This document shows positions 11,163 to 18,718 of a DNA stretch of 64,000 bases, one piece after another. Both the position numbers and the translations under genes were made by a program. The notes beneath the pieces were generated by a model that saw nothing but the letters and a program-made list of their open reading frames with translations, was not told the origin of the DNA and did not search any database. The DNA comes from Arthrobacter alpinus. GTDB taxonomy: Bacteria > Actinomycetota > Actinomycetes > Actinomycetales > Micrococcaceae. Location of the stretch: contig NZ_CP012677.1 of NCBI RefSeq assembly GCF_001294625.1, forward strand, positions 1,054,001-1,118,000. The letters run 5' to 3'. Each line of letters begins with the position of its first letter. Position 1 is the first letter of the stretch.

Positions 11163-12251
11163 ATGCAAGAATCTCGGCGCGTATTGAGCCCCACCTTTCG
11201 ATTTCCAGGCCGCCCCGCTGTTGGACGGGCGTTGGCCCTTGGCATTGACATTGGAGGGACCAAGGTTGCCGCCGGAGTGGTCGATGGCGCCGGCGGTATC
11301 AGGGAAGAATTGCGTCGGGACACCCCGGGCCGGGATCCGCGCGCAGTGGAAGCGGTCATCGCAGAGCTTGTCCGCGAGCTGGGCTCACGCCATGACGTGC
11401 GAAGTGTTGGTATCGGCGCGGCTGGTTGGATGGACCTCGGCGGCGGGACGGTGATGTTCAGTCCGCACCTGGCCTGGCGCAATGAACCACTTCGGGGGAA
11501 TCTGGAGTCTTTGTTGAGGCGTCCGGTGACGCTTGTCAATGACGCCGACGCCGCTGGCTGGGCCGAGTGGCGTTTTGGGGCCGGGCGCGGACACCACCGC
11601 CTGGTCACCCTGACGCTGGGCACCGGGATCGGCGGGGCCATTGTCATGGATGGACGTGTGGAGCGCGGCAGCTTTGGCATGGCCGGTGAATTTGGGCATC
11701 AGATCATCATGCCTGGCGGGCACCGTTGCGAGTGTGGCAACCGTGGATGTTGGGAGCAGTACGCCTCTGGCAACGCCCTAGGCAGGGAGGCCCGTGAGCT
11801 GGCGAGGGCAAAGTCGCCCGTGGCAACCGAGCTGTTAGCGGCCGTCAACGGCAGAGCCAAGGACATCACAGGGGCAGTGGTGACCGCGCTTGCGCTGGCT
11901 GGGGAAGCCACCTCATGCGAACTTGTTGAGGAGGTGGGCGCCTGGCTGGGACTGGGCATTGCCAATCTAGCAGCAGCCCTTGATCCGGAGTTGTTCGTGA
12001 TCGGAGGTGGGCTCTGTGCGGCGGGGGAGCTCTTGCTGGCCCCGGCCAGGAGGGCCTACTCCAAAAACCTTACCGGTAGGGGATTCCGTCCTGAAGCGAA
12101 GATTCTCAGCGCGGAATTGGGCTCCTTGGCGGGGTTGATTGGCGCTGCGGACTTATCTAGGGTGCGTCGATTCAAGGGTCTTGGTGGCCACCGCAGGTAC
12201 GGTCCCAGCGTGCCGAGGCTTTCAGCGCCGGGGCGTGGCACCACCGCCTGA
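11163..12251 (+). CDS. ROK-family glucokinase
   Basis: A sugar kinase of the ROK family, probably glucokinase, giving glucose 6-phosphate. 362 residues. Near residue 27 begins the phosphate-binding motif LALGIDIGGTKVAAG, followed by VTLVNDADAAGWAEW, LTLGTGIGGAIV, and the ROK zinc signature HRCECGNRGCWEQYASG. The 25 residues before the first motif and the Arg/Gly-rich C-terminal tail are longer than in typical members. The start is supported by TAGAAT six bases upstream (leaderless), not by a ribosome site. It ends 11 bases before the convergent membrane-protein gene. Sugar specificity cannot be read from the sequence, and fructokinase or N-acetylglucosamine kinase activity is possible. Confidence 0.88.
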   Translation: MQESRRVLSPTFRFPGRPAVGRALALGIDIGGTKVAAGVVDGAGGIREELRRDTPGRDPRAVEAVIAELVRELGSRHDVRSVGIGAAGWMDLGGGTVMFSPHLAWRNEPLRGNLESLLRRPVTLVNDADAAGWAEWRFGAGRGHHRLVTLTLGTGIGGAIVMDGRVERGSFGMAGEFGHQIIMPGGHRCECGNRGCWEQYASGNALGREARELARAKSPVATELLAAVNGRAKDITGAVVTALALAGEATSCELVEEVGAWLGLGIANLAAALDPELFVIGGGLCAAGELLLAPARRAYSKNLTGRGFRPEAKILSAELGSLAGLIGAADLSRVRRFKGLGGHRRYGPSVPRLSAPGRGTTA

Positions 12252-12262
12252 AGCAGCGGCCC

Positions 12263-12802
12263 TTAGACCACGGCGCCGTCGCCGCTGTCGTGGTCCCTGT
12301 TCGCGGGTAGGCGGAACAGCAGGTAGCCGGTGCCAGCCAGAAATGCCACTATGACCCCGGTGACGGCCAGAAGCGGCATCCCGCGCCAAAAGATGGCGGT
12401 AAGGACCAGGAAGAGAGGTCCGCCCACGGCGCCAATCCAGGACAGCATGATGACGGGCTCGGTTCCGGCCAGGCTGGGCAATTCCTCCGGCACAAATGAG
12501 TCATCCGCGTCCTGCGCCTCGTAGTCCCGCGGTCCGGTGGGAAAGTCCGTTGGGTTGTGCGGGGTTCCCTGGTGGGGGGCATCCTCTTGGGGCGCCGGTG
12601 CGCTTGAGTTTTGCCACACTTCCAGCGGATCAAAGTCCACCACGCCCTTGTGCCCGGACGCCTGCGGTTTCTCAGGCATAGCTTCTAAGTTGTGGTCCAT
12701 GAACCCGGGGGCTTCGAGCCGGGCCACCAGATCACGCCAAACCGCCTCATCGCCGTCGTTCCCGGCAGCGCCTGTGTTTTCCTGGCCCTTGTCAGAGTGC
12801 AT
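12263..12802 (-). CDS. Hypothetical protein with two membrane segments
   Basis: About 179 residues, not recognised. The N-terminal ~115 residues are hydrophilic and acidic with Pro-rich stretches. Two hydrophobic segments follow (around MLSWIGAVGGPLFLVLTAIFW and GMPLLAVTGVIVAFLAGTGYLLF), then a short charged tail, so a cytoplasmic domain on a membrane hairpin is likely. The chosen ATG at 12802 overlaps the end of the hydrolase gene by 11 bases and has GGAGG upstream, which suggests one transcript with translational coupling. The in-frame extension to 12967 lies wholly inside the hydrolase gene and is not credible as coding. Confidence 0.7.
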   Translation of the reverse strand: MHSDKGQENTGAAGNDGDEAVWRDLVARLEAPGFMDHNLEAMPEKPQASGHKGVVDFDPLEVWQNSSAPAPQEDAPHQGTPHNPTDFPTGPRDYEAQDADDSFVPEELPSLAGTEPVIMLSWIGAVGGPLFLVLTAIFWRGMPLLAVTGVIVAFLAGTGYLLFRLPANRDHDSGDGAVV

Positions 12803-13541
12803 GCGAGTGCCTCCGGAAGAACTCGCTCGACTGCTCGAATATCTGCTGCGCGTCGTTGTCCATGGTGGCCACATGGTAGCTGTTACCCAGGGACACCACG
12901 CTGATCTCCGCGGAGCCGATGTTGGCCTGGATGACGTCCATGCTGGAGTCCGGGACCACATGGTCAACGGTTGAGCGGAAGATCAAGATAGGCGCGGTGA
13001 CCTGGGGGAGCAAGGCAATGGTATCGGTGAAAAGTTGAGAAAGTTCATGCACCGCGGCCACCGGTGTTCGGGTGTAGGCGCCTTCGGTGACTCCGGGCAG
13101 CTTGATGTCGTCGCCAATGGCCGGCACACTCTTGATGATGTGTTTGAGGAAGCCGGAATACTTGGCGCGGTTGTCACTGAAGGTCAGGCCGGGGTTGACC
13201 ACGGCGATCCCCGCCACCAGGTGATGTGCGGCCAGCCGCAACGACAGTGCCCCACCCATTGACATGCCGGCGACAAACACGGTGTCGCAGCGGGCGGCAA
13301 GTTCCAGATACGCAGCCTCAAAATCCCGGTACCAGTGTTCCCAAGGAGTCTTGGACAGGTCCTGCCAGGTGGTGCCGTGCCCGGCCAACAACGGCATGTT
13401 CACGGCGAATCCCTGCTCGGCCAGGTGCTCGCTCCATGCCCGCATGCTGATGGGGGAGCCTGTAAAGCCGTGGCAAACTGCCACGCCCACCCGCGATAAA
13501 CTGCCGTGTCCGCCTGAGCGGAATGGTTGCACCGTCGTCAT
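12792..13541 (-). CDS. Alpha/beta hydrolase (carboxylesterase or monoacylglycerol lipase type)
   Basis: About 249 residues. It shows the oxyanion segment CHGFTGSP, the nucleophile elbow GMSMGG with its catalytic serine, an acid in the STVDHVVP segment, and a C-terminal histidine in NSYHVATMDND, which together give the Ser-Asp-His triad of carboxylesterases acting on short acyl esters or monoacylglycerols. No signal peptide is seen. The ATG at 13541 has GGAGGG a few bases upstream, so the longer frame to 13586 is not used. It sits between an acyltransferase and an acyl-CoA synthetase gene, which suggests lipid turnover, though the true substrate is unknown. Confidence 0.88.
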   Translation of the reverse strand: MTTVQPFRSGGHGSLSRVGVAVCHGFTGSPISMRAWSEHLAEQGFAVNMPLLAGHGTTWQDLSKTPWEHWYRDFEAAYLELAARCDTVFVAGMSMGGALSLRLAAHHLVAGIAVVNPGLTFSDNRAKYSGFLKHIIKSVPAIGDDIKLPGVTEGAYTRTPVAAVHELSQLFTDTIALLPQVTAPILIFRSTVDHVVPDSSMDVIQANIGSAEISVVSLGNSYHVATMDNDAQQIFEQSSEFFRRHSHAL

Positions 13542-13690
13542 GAGCCCTCCAAAGTGCCGTGAAAAGTGTATCGGTGCCAAGGCCATATGTCCCGAGACGA
13601 AAACTCATGTCTTGGACGCTCGTTGCTACCTTCCTCACTAGACTACTGTTGATACGTTGATTGCGGGGTAACGCGATGGGCACGCTTGGC

Positions 13691-13696
13691 TACAAT
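13691..13696 (+). promoter_or_regulatory. Likely -10 of plsC
   Basis: TACAAT lies 26 bases before the GTG at 13723. The predicted start of transcription, near 13703, excludes the earlier in-frame GTG at 13699 and leaves the GAGAGG ribosome site in the leader. Confidence 0.45.
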
Positions 13697-13722
13697 CGGT
13701 GGCACCGGAGAGGAACTTTACA

Positions 13723-14631
13723 GTGATTTATTGGGTGCTTAAGAAGATCTTTCTGGGACCGGTTCTGAAAGTCCTCTTCCGACCGTGGACCAAGGGCCTG
13801 GACAACGTGCCCACAAACGGCCCGGCTGTCCTGGCCAGCAACCACCTCTCCTTCTCCGATTCCATCTTTATGCCGCTGATGGTTCCGCGCCCGGTGGTGT
13901 TCCTGGCCAAGAGTGACTACTTCACAGGTCGTGGCATCAAGGGTCGGCTGACCGCCGCATTTTTTAAGCTGACCAACCAACTACCCATGGACCGCTCAGG
14001 TGGTGCCGCGTCGGCTAATTCCCTAGACACCGGCGTCGAGGTGCTCAAAAATGGTGGACTTCTTGGCATCTACCCTGAAGGCACCCGCAGCCCAGATGGC
14101 CGGCTGTACCGTGGCAAGGTGGGTGTGGCCAAGCTGGTGTTGACCGCTAATGTGCCCGTCATTCCCGTGGCCATGATTGGCACGGACAAGGTCCAGCCCA
14201 TTGGCCGGCGCATACCGAACATCCGCCGCCTGGGCATCATCTTTGGCGAACCCATGGACTTTAGCCGCTACCAGGGCCTGCAGGATGACCGATTTGTGCA
14301 GCGTTCTGTCACTGACGAGATCATGTATGAGCTCATGCGCCTCTCCGGCCAAGAGTATGTTGACTCGTATGCGAGCACAGTCAAGGACAAACTGGCCGCC
14401 GAAAAGGCTGGGAAGCAGGATGCGGCCAAGTCCGCAGGGCAGCCAAGCAAGGCCCGAGCTGCGGTGCGTGTTGACCCGGCGGAGACGGTGGCACCTGGCA
14501 CGGTGACCGTAATCGGCGCCAAAGTTGAACTCAGGCCAGACGTGGTCAAGGTAGAAGACGAGCTGGTGGACCCTGACCTTGGGGTTGGCACAGCAGTTGA
14601 AAGTGGTGAAGTGCCACCAGCAGTTCCCTGA
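13723..14631 (+). CDS. plsC: 1-acyl-sn-glycerol-3-phosphate acyltransferase
   Basis: A membrane-associated acyltransferase that makes phosphatidic acid from lysophosphatidic acid. About 302 residues. The HX4D catalytic motif is in SNHLSFSDS and the phosphate-binding EGTR motif in YPEGTRSPDGRLYRGKVG. The N-terminal segment MIYWVLKKIFLGPVLKVLF is amphipathic to hydrophobic and may bind the membrane. After residue ~225 the chain becomes an Ala/Val/Pro-rich tail of unknown role. GTG at 13723 is chosen over GTG at 13699 because it has GAGAGG upstream and lies downstream of a TACAAT box. The order plsC, then DAHP synthase, matches Rv2182c and aroG in mycobacteria. Confidence 0.92.
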   Translation: MIYWVLKKIFLGPVLKVLFRPWTKGLDNVPTNGPAVLASNHLSFSDSIFMPLMVPRPVVFLAKSDYFTGRGIKGRLTAAFFKLTNQLPMDRSGGAASANSLDTGVEVLKNGGLLGIYPEGTRSPDGRLYRGKVGVAKLVLTANVPVIPVAMIGTDKVQPIGRRIPNIRRLGIIFGEPMDFSRYQGLQDDRFVQRSVTDEIMYELMRLSGQEYVDSYASTVKDKLAAEKAGKQDAAKSAGQPSKARAAVRVDPAETVAPGTVTVIGAKVELRPDVVKVEDELVDPDLGVGTAVESGEVPPAVP

Positions 14632-14720
14632 CGTTCCCCGGCGTCGAACGCCCACTACAGTCACCCAACAGCTCCTCATCTCATGACTTGGACGCGTTAG
14701 TAGGGGTGCGTGGATGACGC

Positions 14721-14726
14721 TAGTCT
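14721..14726 (+). promoter_or_regulatory. -10 of the DAHP synthase gene (leaderless)
   Basis: TAGTCT is followed by six bases and the GTG start at 14733. AAGGG overlaps the start too closely to act as a ribosome site. Confidence 0.5.
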
Positions 14727-14732
14727 TTAAGG

Positions 14733-16130
14733 GTGACTGATCTAACCTCTCCCGCAAAGCACGCACCCGCAGCCGGACCTTCCGTCCCCGGTGCTGCCGT
14801 ATACCCTGGCCTCGACGATTGGCGCCAGCTGCCCATCGCCCAGCAGCCAACATGGGCCGATTCGCCCTCTTTCGCCCCAGTGGTGAAGGAGCTTTCGACA
14901 CTGCCACCGCTCGTCTTTGCCGGTGAAGTGGACGTTTTGCGTTCCCGCCTTGCCCAGGCGGCCCAGGGCAAGGCTTTCCTGCTCCAGGGCGGCGACTGTG
15001 CCGAGACTTTTGAGGCGGCCACGGCGGACAAGATCAGTGCCCGCGTCAAGACCATTTTGCAGATGGCGGTGGTGCTAACCTATGGCGCGCAGCTGCCGGT
15101 GATCAAGATGGGCCGCATGGCGGGCCAGTTCGCCAAGCCGCGGTCTTCCAACGATGAGACCCGCGACGGCGTCACCTTACCGGCGTACCGTGGCGACATC
15201 GTCAACGGTTATGACTTCACGCCCGAGTCGCGCCAGCACGATCCCGCCCGCATGCTCAAGGCCTACCACACCTCGGCGTCTACGTTGAACCTGATCCGGG
15301 CCTTTACGCAGGGCGGCTTCGCGGACCTGCGCTCGGTCCATGAGTGGAATAGGGGCTTCACCTCGAACCCGGCCCACAGCCGCTACGAGAAGCTGGCCAA
15401 GGACATTGACAATGCCATCAAGTTCATGGCTTCCTGTGGGGCCGACTTTGAGGCCTTGAAGACTGTAGAGTTCTTCGCCAGCCACGAGGCGCTGCTGCTC
15501 GACTACGAGCGCGCCATGACCCGAATCGACTCCCGCACGGGCCTTCCGTACGACACCTCAGCACACTTCCTGTGGATTGGTGAACGCACCCGCGATCTGG
15601 AACAGGCCCATGTGGAGTTCCTTTCCCGTGTCCGCAACCCGATCGGCGTCAAGCTCGGGCCCAACACCTCCCCGGATGATGCACTGCGCCTGATCGAGAA
15701 GCTGGACCCCAACCGCGAACCCGGGCGCCTGACGTTCATCACGCGCATGGGTGCCAACAACATTCGGGAGAAACTGCCAAACCTGGTCGAGAAGGTCACC
15801 GCCTCCGGCGCTCAGGTGCTGTGGGTGACAGACCCCATGCACGGCAACACAGTCACCTCGCCCAACGGCTACAAGACCCGCAACTTTGACGATGTCATTG
15901 ACGAGGTCCGCGGCTTCTTCGAGGTACACCAGGCGCTGGGTACCTTCCCCGGCGGCCTGCACGTGGAAATGACCGGGGATGATGTGGCGGAGTGCCTCGG
16001 CGGCGCGGATCCGATCGACCAGGAAGCGTTCCTAACCGGCTACGAGTCCGTGTGTGACCCCCGTCTGAACCACAAGCAGTCCCTGGAAATGGCGTTCCTC
16101 GTGGCAGGTGCCCTGAGCCAGTCCAAGTAA
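14733..16130 (+). CDS. aroG: 3-deoxy-7-phosphoheptulonate synthase, class II
   Basis: The first enzyme of the shikimate pathway, condensing phosphoenolpyruvate and erythrose 4-phosphate. 465 residues, the usual length of the class II (plant-like) family. Typical segments are LLQGGDCAETF, KMGRMAGQFAKPRS, the substrate-binding region around HFLWIGERTRDLEQAHVEF, and WVTDPMHGNT near the C-terminus. In mycobacteria this class II enzyme is aroG, in the same neighbourhood as pknL. The GTG start is supported by a -10 exactly six bases upstream. No leader peptide or attenuator is visible, and known class II enzymes are controlled by aromatic amino acids through allostery. Confidence 0.96.
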   Translation: MTDLTSPAKHAPAAGPSVPGAAVYPGLDDWRQLPIAQQPTWADSPSFAPVVKELSTLPPLVFAGEVDVLRSRLAQAAQGKAFLLQGGDCAETFEAATADKISARVKTILQMAVVLTYGAQLPVIKMGRMAGQFAKPRSSNDETRDGVTLPAYRGDIVNGYDFTPESRQHDPARMLKAYHTSASTLNLIRAFTQGGFADLRSVHEWNRGFTSNPAHSRYEKLAKDIDNAIKFMASCGADFEALKTVEFFASHEALLLDYERAMTRIDSRTGLPYDTSAHFLWIGERTRDLEQAHVEFLSRVRNPIGVKLGPNTSPDDALRLIEKLDPNREPGRLTFITRMGANNIREKLPNLVEKVTASGAQVLWVTDPMHGNTVTSPNGYKTRNFDDVIDEVRGFFEVHQALGTFPGGLHVEMTGDDVAECLGGADPIDQEAFLTGYESVCDPRLNHKQSLEMAFLVAGALSQSK

Positions 16131-16196
16131 CACCTGTGGCCAGTGGCCGGGCTCGCGACCTGCGAGGTCCCACCACCAGTTGCAGATTCGGGGCCT

Positions 16197-18518
16197 TCAC
16201 TGAGGTTCCTGGCCCGCGTCGAGACACCCACCCCCTGGTGTTGTCTGCCGACGCGGGCCTATTTCTTTTGTGCCCGTGTATCGTCCGTGATCGAGCGTGG
16301 CGGGACCGAATGCGTCGAGATCCGTGGTTGTTGAGACCGAGCCCGTCACGATCCCGGCGGCGGAGCTGACATTCCCTCGGCGACTCTCCGACACGCGACA
16401 GCTAGCGGCCTTAGCGTCTCCAAATAAGTCGCCTACGTAAATACCGGCTCCGCCGCCGTTGGTGATGGGGTGTGTCTTTGGTGGTCGAGCATGTCCCGCG
16501 GTGATTGAGCCTGGCGGGTTCTGGTGGTCTTGGTTGGTGGGGTTTTGTGTGCGGGGGATGCCGTGGTTGAGGCGGACGGTCCAGGCGCCTTGGTGTGTGA
16601 GGGTGTGGTGGGGGCCGCAGAGTGGTGCGGCGTTGTTGATGTTGCTTTCCCCGCCTTCGTACCAGGGGATGATGTGGTGGGCTTCGGTCCAGGTTCCGGG
16701 TTTGGTGCAGTCGGGGAAGGTGCAGCCGAGGTCGCGGGCGAGCAGGATTTTGTGTTGTGCGGTGGTGAAGAGGCGTTGGGTGCGGCCGACGTTGAGGATC
16801 TCGCTGCCGTCGCCGAGGATGGTGCCGGTGATGTCGGCGTCGCAGAGGGTTTCGGCGAAGGCGGCTAGGGGTTGTGGGCCGCTGTAGGGGGCTAGGGCGA
16901 TGCCCAGGGGTTCCCCGGCGGTGTTCTTGCGTTCGAGTTCGGTTTGGGTGGTGCTGATGAATACTTGGGGTCTGAGGCCGCCGGTGATCGGGAGTAGGCC
17001 GGTGCGGGCGGCGAGTTTGAGGCAGTCGATGAGCCCGTCGAGGAGTTTTTGTCCGTGGGTGCGTCGGTCGGTTACGGCTGGGTCGGTGGAGTGTGGATCG
17101 ATGGGGTCTAGGCCGGGTAGGTCTTCTTCGCTGCCGGGTTCGGGCACGCTGGTGCCATTGAGTAGGTGTGGCCACGGACGGGCACCACGGTCCTGGGTGG
17201 TGTCAGGTCCGCCAGGGTTGTCAGGGCCGCCGCCGTTGTCAGGTCCGCCAGGGTTGTTGGGTGGGTGGTGGGGTGCGTGGATCGTGGACCAGTCCTCGTT
17301 GTTATCGATGGTGGGTTCCCACCCGGTGGTGAAGGGCTCCTGACTGCCGGGGCATGCCCATGCCGGGGCCGGGCCCTGCGAGGGTGGCGGCCAGCTCTCC
17401 GGGCCCATGCCGCCAACACCACCACCAGCACCACCAGAGTTGCCGGTGCCAGCATCAGCACCAGCGCCGTTGTCTGCGTCTGTGCCCGTGTTTGTGTTGA
17501 GGTTGGTGCGGATGAAGTCCGTGATGTCTATTTGTCCCGGTAGTGGCGGTTCCGGGGCGGGTGTGTGGCTGCCTGTGCCACCGCTGGTTCCTGCGGCACC
17601 ATTGTCGGTTTCTGTGACGTCGTTGGTTCCGTCGGGGTTGATGTTGTTGATGGGTGTGTGTTGGTTGGGGTTGGTGGCGGAGTCGATGCTGGCCAGCATG
17701 GTTTCGTATTGCAGGATGGTGAGATGGCCGTCGAAGCCGACCAGTCCGCGGCGGGGGCGGCGGAAGAAGATGCCTTGCTTGGCTAATAGTTCACCCTCGG
17801 TGGGGCGTTGCCCGTCGGGGTTTAGCAGGTTCACCGCTTGTAGGCCCAGGGGGCGTAGGAAGTCTGGGGGCTCTACCAGGGCGTAGCTGGTGAGGGTTTC
17901 CTCCAGTTCCCGGTCTGTGCCTTCCGGGATCTGGCCGGCTTGGGCTAGGTGGGTGGCTTCGTCGGTGAAGGAAGAGATGATCAGTGCCTGCTCGAGTGAG
18001 ACGTCTCCGGCAAAGAATGCTGCTGCGAGCACCGGCTGTGTCGGGGCTGTGATGGTGCCGGTCAAACCATCGGTGGCGGGCAGGAGGTGCTCGGCTAGGC
18101 GGAGCCGGCGGTGGGCTTCGCCCCGGCCCAGTTTCAAGGAGCTGGTCAGTAGCTCTGCCGGGGTCCGGAAGCCGTCTTTGTCGTACCGGCCGGCCCGGAC
18201 CCGGTCCGCGAGGTCCGCGGCGGCCTGCACCCCCAGCCCGGCCAGGAGCCGGGAGAGATGTTCGAGGGTTTGTGCCCAGTCCATGGACTCGGTATCGCTG
18301 AGCGCACCCAGCTCCAACCCGAACGGGGCCCGCCCGACCCCCGAGGACCCCTCAGCCATGCTGGCAGGAGCGGTGGCGGGGCCGGTGCCTGCAAAGCTCG
18401 GGGTGGCCGTTCGGGCTAGGGCCGTGGCAAGGGCCAGTAATTGGTGGATGTGCCCACCAATACCAGTGCCGCTACCTGTGGATCCGGGATACCCCGGCCT
18501 CCCTGCCGTTGCTTCCAT
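16197..18518 (-). CDS. DUF222 / HNH endonuclease-domain protein
   Basis: About 773 residues, of the actinobacterial DUF222-HNH family (the 13E12 repeat-like family of mycobacteria), which is often multicopy and variable between strains. Residues ~40-300 are the DUF222 part (for example LKLGRGEAHRRLRLAEHLLP). Then comes a long low-complexity linker rich in Asn, Gly, Thr and Pro with GGPDN-type repeats, and an HNH motif (CTFPDCTKPGTWTEAHHIIPWYEGG with NNAAPLCGPHH). ATG at 18518 has AGGGG close upstream and TAAAGT seven bases before, so the 35-codon upstream extension is not used. The ~110 residues after the HNH motif look unlike the family and run through the aroG terminator, so the original stop may be lost. 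Target and function are unknown. Confidence 0.85.
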   Translation of the reverse strand: MEATAGRPGYPGSTGSGTGIGGHIHQLLALATALARTATPSFAGTGPATAPASMAEGSSGVGRAPFGLELGALSDTESMDWAQTLEHLSRLLAGLGVQAAADLADRVRAGRYDKDGFRTPAELLTSSLKLGRGEAHRRLRLAEHLLPATDGLTGTITAPTQPVLAAAFFAGDVSLEQALIISSFTDEATHLAQAGQIPEGTDRELEETLTSYALVEPPDFLRPLGLQAVNLLNPDGQRPTEGELLAKQGIFFRRPRRGLVGFDGHLTILQYETMLASIDSATNPNQHTPINNINPDGTNDVTETDNGAAGTSGGTGSHTPAPEPPLPGQIDITDFIRTNLNTNTGTDADNGAGADAGTGNSGGAGGGVGGMGPESWPPPSQGPAPAWACPGSQEPFTTGWEPTIDNNEDWSTIHAPHHPPNNPGGPDNGGGPDNPGGPDTTQDRGARPWPHLLNGTSVPEPGSEEDLPGLDPIDPHSTDPAVTDRRTHGQKLLDGLIDCLKLAARTGLLPITGGLRPQVFISTTQTELERKNTAGEPLGIALAPYSGPQPLAAFAETLCDADITGTILGDGSEILNVGRTQRLFTTAQHKILLARDLGCTFPDCTKPGTWTEAHHIIPWYEGGESNINNAAPLCGPHHTLTHQGAWTVRLNHGIPRTQNPTNQDHQNPPGSITAGHARPPKTHPITNGGGAGIYVGDLFGDAKAASCRVSESRRGNVSSAAGIVTGSVSTTTDLDAFGPATLDHGRYTGTKEIGPRRQTTPGGGCLDAGQEPQ
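16211..16270 (+). terminator. Terminator after the DAHP synthase gene
   Basis: GGCCCGCGTCG (16211-16221) pairs perfectly with CGACGCGGGCC (16249-16259), with extra pairing between AGACACC and GGTGTTGTCT inside. TATTTCTTTTG follows. It lies 80 bases after the aroG stop and inside the 3' end of the antisense HNH frame. Confidence 0.7.
17195..17262. repeat. Short tandem repeats in the HNH gene linker
   Basis: Blocks based on TCAGGTCCGCCAGGGTTG and a variant TCAGGGCCGCCGCCGTTG repeat in tandem, encoding Gly-Gly-Pro-Asp-Asn units on the minus strand. The region is low-complexity and likely to vary in length between strains. Confidence 0.6.
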
Positions 18519-18718
18519 ACCCCTAACTTTACCGGCACCCACCGACACTATTAGAAGATTAATACCAGAAAGTGGACAACTACCCACAATTACTAGCATG
18601 TGGAGGAACCACCAAGAAGCCACCTAGGAACCATCAAGGAATGCTGGCAACGGATCAGTCAATCAACAGATCAGCCAGGCCCAAAGACCCCATCCCTGCC
18701 TAGGTGACATGCCCGTAT

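Noticed and set aside
16411..17175. 254-codon Arg/Pro-rich minus-strand ORF inside the HNH gene
   Set aside because: Low-complexity shadow of the HNH frame caused by high GC.
17195..17262. CRISPR-like repeat array
   Set aside because: The repeats are adjacent, without spacers, and encode Gly-Pro-Asp-Asn units of the HNH linker.
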